Shown: positions 57,541 to 64,000 of the stretch, one piece after another
Numbering within the stretch: the first letter of the stretch is position 1
Layout of the letters: each line of letters begins with the position of its first letter
Assembly: GCF_029962835.1 (NCBI RefSeq)
Contig: NC_080589.1
Coordinates: 23,674,586-23,738,585 of the forward strand
Reading direction: 5' to 3'
DNA from: Magnolia sinica
Taxonomy: Eukaryota > Streptophyta > Magnoliopsida > Magnoliales > Magnoliaceae
Length of the DNA: 64,000 nucleotides
Translations under genes and position numbers: made by a program
The notes under the pieces: generated by a model
Seen by the model: the letters and a program-made list of their open reading frames with translations, nothing else
Databases searched by the model: none
What the model was told of the DNA's origin: nothing

Positions 57541-58181
57541 TAGAGCTGTACACTAACTGAGTTAGCTTGGTTAACACGACTTAGACTCGAAAAAGTACGG
57601 TTTGACTCGGTTCGAAACTATACTTGGGCCAAGTCGAGCTAATTTTTTGAGCTAAAAAATATTCCGTACTAAGTTTGAGCTTGTTCGAGCTCGTATCGAC
57701 TCAGATTGAATCTGTTCAGTGACTCGGTTATTTTGATTTTGACGTTGCTCACTAAGTACCGTTTAATGAAATGACTCAACAAAGTGATGTTTTAGGTGCA
57801 TATATTCTCTGCGGGATTGGCTGATTGTGAAGAAGATATGGATGTGAAACAAATCACTACAAACAAAAAAAAAAAAAAAAAACTTTACGTGATAAAACTA
57901 CCCTCTTATCTTGATTTTCATGCTATATACCGAGTATTTGATGAAATATCTGTAAACTACTATAATTGTTTTGCATATCGTGATAAATTAAATGTACACT
58001 TTATGTGTTTGAGAAAATGTCACACAGGCTTGCAGTTTCCTAAGTTATTGACTGAATCGAGCCAAGCTAGCCAATGAGGCTCCAAGATCAAGCCAAGCTG
58101 AGTCCGAGTTGGGGTCAACTACTAGCTAAGCTAAGTCGAGCTATGCCAAGCTTGATTTGGTTCGACTCGTGTACAACTCTA
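57541..58181. mobile_element. hAT-like MITE of the TAGAGCTGTACAC family
   Basis: Left end TAGAGCTGTACAC, right end GTGTACAACTCTA (one mismatch). Flanking octamers GATATGGA and AATAGGGA agree at six of eight positions. A poly-A run lies at 57868-57883. The first ~490 bp recur at 63408-63895. Confidence 0.75.
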
Positions 58182-58325
58182 AATAGGGACATATCACATT
58201 AGCAATGTACAATCATGCTTAAAACCTAAACATACCTGTTGGGGACAAAAAGTACAAGTCCGCAGACTCAGACTTAATGCCTCGGATCACCAAAGGACGT
58301 GCCAAATCCGAGGCATGATTCGCTA

Positions 58326-58441
58326 AACCGAAACAAAGGTTGAGTCGGTTCGGACGACTCATCGGCATTCCGAGCATGCGTCGAACCGAGACAAAGGTTG
58401 AGTCGGTTCGGACGACTTATCAGCATTCCGGGCATGCGTCG
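58326..58441. repeat. 58 bp tandem duplication in U3
   Basis: Two copies, a few substitutions apart. It lies upstream of the TATA box, where LTR enhancer repeats are usual. Confidence 0.93.
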
Positions 58442-58639
58442 GGCGGACCTCCTTACCAGATCGACCATCGCAAGATCAAGCCTCATCCCGGATATCTTGG
58501 GATAAGATCTCCGACCCCGAAGCTCACGGGATCGGATGAAGGCTCGAGATGGGCACGATCCTATCTCCGTGATACCAGGAGAAGATCCCGCGCACAATAT
58601 CAGGAAGAGAATCCTCGTGCGATTAAATGCCCCAGCAGC

Positions 58640-58650
58640 TATAAAAGAGG
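58640..58650 (+). promoter_or_regulatory. LTR TATA box
   Basis: TATAAAAGAGG after CAGC, about 195 bp before the LTR end. Confidence 0.7.
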
Positions 58651-58838
58651 GACCCCTGTCACCTTGAGAGGTACGAAAAGAATTCTCTCTAAAAACTCCT
58701 CAATATACTTAGACCCAGAATCCAGGCCTGACTTTGGCATCGGAGGATCCCCTGCTCAAGCCAGGGTCTCCTTTGTCCTCTCTCTGTGCAGGTATACGAA
58801 GGTCTAAGGGGACGAACCGAATATTTACATCAACAGCT

Positions 58839-58855
58839 TGGCGCCGTCTGTGGGA
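58839..58855 (+). promoter_or_regulatory. Primer binding site
   Basis: TGGCGCCGTCTGTGGGA three bases after the LTR. This wording follows the 5' LTR in many plant Tat elements and primes reverse transcription from a tRNA. Confidence 0.85.
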
Positions 58856-58896
58856 AACGTACAAAAAAGCCATCTCATATCTCTATATCGATTTCA

Positions 58897-61800
58897 ATGG
58901 TAATGACTAGAAGGACGGTCCCAGAGGAAGATTTGAATGAGATTGAAGGGCCGGTGGGTCCAGTCGCGGTCCCCGCAGCCAAGAACCCACCTAACAACCG
59001 CCAACGAGGAGCGACCAGGATAAGCAACAATCAGCAGGGTCGCGACGATGGACGGTTGGATAAGGAGGTTCAAGAAATCCGGTCTGATATGAATATGATG
59101 AAGCAGATGCTGGAACGAATGTATCAAGACAAATGCGGCCGCTCCGCATCCTCGAAGGGGGAGCACAACGCGCACGTACCAACTACGGCGGTTGATCCTC
59201 AACCTTCGGCGCCGCTCTCCGGCCGAGCCAACCCCAAGGCGGATCAGAACCATCTCCAGAGCAGTCAGCCAACGCTTCCCTACCCCCGACTGATCTTCGG
59301 CACGAGATAGAGCGAAGAAGGCGCAATCGCCCATCCATGGAAGGCACGGCAGAGAGCAGTGAACCTTGGAAAGCCGATATTCAAAATTTTAAAAGAGAAG
59401 TGCGGGAAGAGATGGCGAAAGAGATGGCGGACATGAAGCACGGCCGGAATGTATATTCAACCGGGTCCGAAGCGAAGGCGTCCCCCTTTGTGGACTCGGT
59501 ATTGAAGGCCCGGTTGCCCGAGAGGTTTCGCTTACCTCAAATCACTCCTTTCACCGGCAAGACCGACCCGACCGAGCATGTTGAATGCTTCAAAACCTAC
59601 ATGGAGCTCCACGATGCCTCGGATGCAGTAATGTGTCGGGCCTTTTCTCTTACATTGACCGATGTAGCTCGACTATGGTTCAAACAGTTGAAACCAAAGT
59701 CCATCAGTTCATTCGCTGAGCTGAGCGACGCCTTCCTCACCAACTTCATCGGCGGAAAGAAGAAATTGAAGCCCCCTGCACATCTGAACAACGTAGTTCA
59801 AAAGCAGGGAGAGCTACTGAAAGATTATATCAAGCGTTTTAATTTCGAATCCCTTCAGGTTCGAAAACATTCAGAAGAAACGGCTCTCAATGCGCTCATG
59901 CAAGGAGTTAGAGATAAGCCATTCCTGGCATCTCTAGACAAAACTCCGCCCGATACTCTGGCAGAATTTATGGCACGGTCGGATAAGTATGCGAATGCCG
60001 AGGAAGCGCGAATCCTGCGTGAAACTAAAACTTTGGCCAAAGAGTCGGCCAAAAAGGAAGCCGACTCGGCCGGAGGAAGGAAACGCAAGGATGATCAAGC
60101 GCGTGATGAGCGAAGGTCGGGTAAACGGCCGGATCGAAGATTTTCCACATATACTCCCCTGAACAAGACTCGGGAAGAGGTATTGATGGAAATAAAAAAC
60201 GAAGGCTTTGTTAACTGGCCCAGTAAGCTCAGGAGTAATCCTAATCGGCGGGACAAGGATAAATACTGCCATTATCACCGTGATCACGGGCATAGCACAA
60301 GTGATTGCCGTCACCTAAAAGAAGAGATCGAACGACTCATAAAAGACGGCCGATTCAGAGAACATATGGTTAAAGCTGGGGCAGCTGAGGCACGCCCGAC
60401 CGAGAATCAGCCTATGGAAGAAATCCGGAAGATTATCGGCGGTCCACAAGGTGGGGGCGACTCAAACAATGCACGAAGGAATCATGCAAGAAAACTTAGT
60501 CAGCCTCAGTCCGAGCTCATGATTATAGATCGGCCACCAAAAGAGAAAAAAAGGGAAAGATATTGCATATCGTTCACTGAGGAAGACGCCCGAGGTATCC
60601 ATCACCCCCACGATGATGCGTTGATCGTCACCCTGGCGATCGCTAACCGAAAAGTATTCCGGATACTCGTCGATACGGGGTCATCTGCAGACGTGTTATT
60701 TACTCAGGCGTTCAACAAAATGGGGATTGAACGGTCCATGCTACGCCCAGTTCGGACCCCGTTGATCGGTTTTTCCGGAGGACAGGTGCTGCCCGAAGGG
60801 ATTGTCTCATTACCACTCACTGCTGGTAGTGTCCCACATCAGACGACGATGATGGTTGACTTCCTGGTCGTCGATCAACCCTCAGTATACAACGCAATAC
60901 TCGGCCGACCTTCATTGAGTCTCCTCCAAGCCGTGGTATCCACATACCATCTTTCAATGAAATTCCCGACCGAGTCGGGAGTCGGAATTATCAAAGGAGA
61001 CCAGCAAGATGCGAGGCGATGTTACATGATAGCTGTAAAGGGAGCCGCCGACAAAAGTCCGACCAACATATTAACGATCGAATCATTGGACCCTCGGGGC
61101 GAGAATTATGAACGAGGACAGCCGGTTGAAGATCTTGTCTCGGTCCCCTTGGTCGAGACGGATGGATCCAAGACGGTACGAATTGGCTCGTCTCTACATT
61201 ACCCTTTGAAAGAAAAGCTGATAGCTCTACTCCGTAGGTACGCCGACGTATTTGCCTGGAGTCATGAAGATATGCCCGGGATCGACCCCTCTGTGGTGAC
61301 TCACCGACTCAACGTCGATCCGTCGTATCGACCGATCCGACAGAAGCGACGACCGCTCGGCCCTGAACGATACGCCATCATTGAAAAAGAAGTCAACAAA
61401 CTCCTCCAGGCTAATTTCATAGAAGAAATACACTATCCAGAGTGGGTCGCGAATGTCGTGCTTGTAAAGAAATCCAACGGGAAGTGGCGAGTCTGTATTA
61501 ACTATACCGACTTAAATAAAGCCTGCCCCAAGGATAGCTTTCTGCTTCCGAGGATAAACCAGCTAGTAGACAGTACCGCCGGACATGAGCTCCTTAGCTT
61601 CATGGATGCATATTCAGGGTATAATCAAATTGTAATGCATCAAACAGATAAATCAAAAACTACCTTTGTCACCGACAAAGGCCTTTATTGTTACCGAGTG
61701 ATGCCGTTTGGTTTGAAGAATGCCGGCGCAACTTATCAAAGGTTAGTTAATAAAATTTTTGCTTGGCTTATAGGCCAAACCATGGAAGTATACATCGACG

Positions 61801-63407
61801 ACATGCTCGTCAAAAGCATACACGCGGCAGATCATGTGAATGATGTGGAAGAAATGTTTCTAATCCTACGGAAGTTCCGGATGAAGCTAAATCCGAGTAA
61901 ATGTGCTTTTGGAGTAGGCTCCGAAAAATTCCTCGGTTTCTTGGTCAGTCAGCGAGGAATAGAGGCAAACCCTGAGAAGATAAAGGCTTTGATTGATATG
62001 GAATCCCCCAAAACCATTAAGGACATCCAAAGGTTGACCGGACGAGTCGCAGCACTTAATCGGTTCCTGTCCAGAGCCACGGATAAATGTCTCCCTTTCT
62101 TCAAACAATTGAAAGGAAGGCAAACGATGGGTTGGACGGAAGAATGTGAAGCGGCGTTCCAACAGTTAAAATCATATCTCGGTTCTCCACCTCTCTTAAC
62201 AAAACCCGAGTCAGGGGAGTCCCTACTCCTTTACCTAGCAGTATCCGAGGCAGCGGTCAGCTCGGCTTTGATACGAGAATTCGGAGGAAAGCAACTGCCG
62301 GTGTATTACGTCAGCAAAGCGACTGCCAGCTGAAACGAGATACCCAAGCTTGGAAAAAGTCGCCTTGGCTTTAATAACTTCCTCTCGCCGACTCAGGCCG
62401 TATTTCCATGCCCATACCATCATCGTGATGACCGATCTTCCGCTCCGCCAGGTATTGCAGAAGCTTCCGGCCGACTCACTAAATGGGCTATCGAGCTGAG
62501 TGAGTTTGATATTCAATACCGACCAAAGGCAGCAATCAAAGGGCAAGCCGTAGCTGATTTTATCGCCGAGGGACCGTCTTCAACCGAACTTTCAGTAAGA
62601 TACGCCGAAGGACGGTGCAGTTCCGACATCAACCGCTCCCCCTTGCCCTATTCCATGGAAACTGTATGTCGACGGTTCTTCCAACTCGAAGGCCAGTGGG
62701 GCTGGGGTTGTGCTGGAAACTCCCGATAATACCTATATACAGTATGTCTTACGACTCGGATTTCAAGCGTCGAACAATACGGCAGAATACGAAGCATTGT
62801 TACTCGGCCTCCGACTCGCCCCTAGTATGGGAGTTACCCACCTAAGCGTTTTCAGCGACTCTCAGTTGGTTGTTAATCAAGTTACCGGTGTATACCAAAC
62901 ACGGAAAGACCAATTAAGAGCATACATGGAGAAAGCGAAAGAACTTGTCAATGGATTTCAGCTCTGTCGTGTCACTCGGATCCCTCGTACAGAAAACAGC
63001 AAAGCCGATTTATTAGCAAAGCTCGCCTCCGCCGATGAAGATGATATACCCAGGTCCGTCCCTATCGAATACGTCGACAAGCCGAGTGTAAATGAACCAA
63101 TTGGCGAGGCCGTCAACACAATCGACTCGGGACCATCCTGGATCGATCCAATCCGCCAATACCTTGACGAAGGAAAATTGCCTGAGGATCGCGCCGAGGC
63201 TCGACGAATTAAGATCCGAGCCTCCCGTTACACCATACACAACGGAACCCTCTATAAGAAAGTTACTACGCCCCGTTGCTGCGGTGCTTCAAACCCAGCA
63301 AGGCAAACTATGTATTACGGAAAATCCATGAAGGAATCTGCGGAAACCACTCTGGAGGGCGATCTCTCGCCCATAAGGTCCTACGACAGGGATACTACTG
63401 GCCCACC
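58897..63407 (+). pseudogene. Tat-like gag-pol, frameshifted and truncated
   Basis: Domains in order: N-terminal gag from ATG 58897; gag core around 59500-60010 (residues about 60-230 of the long frame from 59337); zinc knuckle CHYHRDHGHSTSDC near 60270; protease LVDTGSSADVLF near 60668; RT with YIDD at 61791; a connection-like RNase H at about 62210-62600 (LYLAVSEAAVSSAL, without the first catalytic Asp). Then comes a second RNase H of archaeal type (LYVDGSSN, NTAEYEALL, VFSDSQL, SKADLLAKLA; all four acids present) at about 62653-63020, and the start of the integrase zinc finger (EGICGNHSGG). Frame changes near 59270-59285, 62326-62332, 62455-62465, 62600-62650 and 63255-63275. The dual RNase H is a known Tat trait. 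Sequence ends at 63407. Confidence 0.9.
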
Positions 63408-63895
63408 TAAGCTTGGTTAACTCAACTCAGACTCCAAAAAGTACGTTTCAACTCGGTTCGAAACTATACTCGAGCCAAGTCGAGCTAATTTTTTGAGCTC
63501 AAAAATATTCCGTGCTGAGTCCGAGCTTGTCTGAGCTTGTATCAACTCGGTTCGAATCAGTTCAGTGACTCGATTATTTTGATTTTGATGTTGCTTACTA
63601 AGTATCGTTTAATGAAATGACTCAACAAAGTGTTGTTTTAGGTGTATAAGTTCTTCGCGGGATTGGCTGATTGTGAAAAAGATATGGATAGGAAACAAAT
63701 CACTACAAACAAAGAAAAAAAAAAAAAAAAAACTTTACGTGATAAAACTACCCTCCTATCTAGATTTTGATGTTATATACCATGTATTCTGTAAACTACT
63801 ATTATTGTTTTGCATACTGTGATAAATTGAATGTGCACTTTATGTGTTTGAGAAAATGTCACACAGGCTTGAGATTCAAGCCTTCCAGCTGGGAG
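63408..63895. mobile_element. Second copy of the 57541 MITE, both ends lost
   Basis: From AGCTTGGTTAAC onward it matches 57564-58030 closely: GGGATTGGCTGATTGTGAA, a poly-A run, AACTTTACGTGATAAAAC and TCACACAGGCTTG. The left 23 bases including the TIR are replaced by the cut gypsy element. The right part is replaced by the LTR at 63896. Confidence 0.85.
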
Positions 63896-64000
63896 TGACG
63901 CAGGGAGGACGTGAGGTCGAGTACCGTCTTCCTCAAGAGGATAACTATTCCGAATCCACTAAATTCTCCTGGACTCCTCACAGAGACTTCTCGAATCCAC
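63896..64000. mobile_element. Edge of an LTR related to 22017-22720
   Basis: Starts TGACGCAGGGAGG. From about 63938 (GAGGATAACTATTCCGAATC, CACAGAGACTTCTCGAATCC) it matches 22036-22101. By analogy it would read on the reverse strand. It continues beyond the window. Confidence 0.75.

Larger units (their letters stand above)
58237..58835 (+). repeat. 5' LTR of the Tat-like element
   Basis: TGTTGGGGAC to ATCAACA; the terminal pentamers TGTTG and CAACA are inverses. 599 bp. A TATAAAAGAGG box lies at 58640. A 58 bp unit is tandemly doubled at 58326-58383 and 58384-58441 (AACCGARACAAAGGTTGAGT). Confidence 0.88.
58237..63407 (+). mobile_element. Tat-like Ty3/gypsy retrotransposon, 3' part deleted
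   Basis: 5' LTR, PBS, gag-pol and an extra RNase H domain in the order typical of the plant Tat lineage. Homology stops inside the integrase zinc finger at 63407 and the next bases are a repeat copy. Hence integrase core, 3' noncoding region and 3' LTR are missing. Coding parts are much better kept than in the copia element, with only indels and no in-frame stop elsewhere, so it is the younger of the two. Confidence 0.9.

Noticed and set aside
58274..58597. 107-codon reverse frame and 155-codon forward frame in the Tat-like LTR
   Set aside because: Both lie in the LTR and U3 tandem repeat; they are open because the sequence is GC-rich.

Overview
The window is plant nuclear DNA: Ty1/copia (Sirevirus-type), Ty3/gypsy (Tekay-like and Tat-like), L1 and RTE LINE remnants, MITEs, and one short intron-containing gene with canonical GT-AG borders. 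The very abundant fold-back repeat built on 'GTGGGCCCCACCATGATGTATGT' -type wording (given here only in part: GGGCCCCACCATGATGTATG) makes me think of a magnoliid or other early-diverging angiosperm. That placement is an inference from repeat style, not proof.

Layout. 1-6962: 3' two thirds of a decayed Sirevirus-like copia element (gag tail, protease, integrase, RT, RNase H, an extra ORF3, polypurine tracts, a 1.9 kb 3' LTR). 6963-9500: an older reverse-strand gypsy integrase and a reverse LTR fragment. 9846-15575: a long inverted-repeat DNA element whose left arm is split by a 3.19 kb solo LTR (perfect 5 bp target duplication) and whose interior carries a further TIR element. 16305-16688: the only convincing host gene, a 99-residue one-pass membrane protein in two exons, with a fold-back element in its promoter-proximal region. 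16689-25267: noncoding sequence with RTE and L1 remnants, a 34 bp minisatellite and a 704 bp solo LTR. 25268-32995: a fold-back element split by a reverse-strand Tekay-like retrotransposon with two LTRs, a primer binding site and no recognisable proteins; one LTR holds a Tourist-like MITE whose empty site is preserved in the other LTR. 33000-41774: a dense field of fold-back elements, hAT-like MITEs and tandem repeats. 41775-54935: two diverged direct copies of a ~2.8 kb repeat block flanking an inverted pair of fold-back elements, with two solo LTRs inserted. 55137-58181: hAT-like MITEs and a fold-back element. 58237-63407: a Tat-like gypsy element with 5' LTR, PBS, gag-pol and an added archaeal-type RNase H domain, cut off inside the integrase zinc finger and followed by a second copy of the repeat that precedes it. 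The last 105 bases start another LTR related to the one at 22017.

The genes here do not form a pathway. What the region records is an order of insertions: fold-back and long-TIR elements are oldest, LTR retrotransposons landed in them and mostly collapsed to solo LTRs, and small MITEs landed in the LTRs. I found no RNA gene, no CRISPR array and no convincing new molecular system. The most useful items are the dated nesting relations, three solo LTRs with perfect target duplications, and the fold-back family that recurs about a dozen times.
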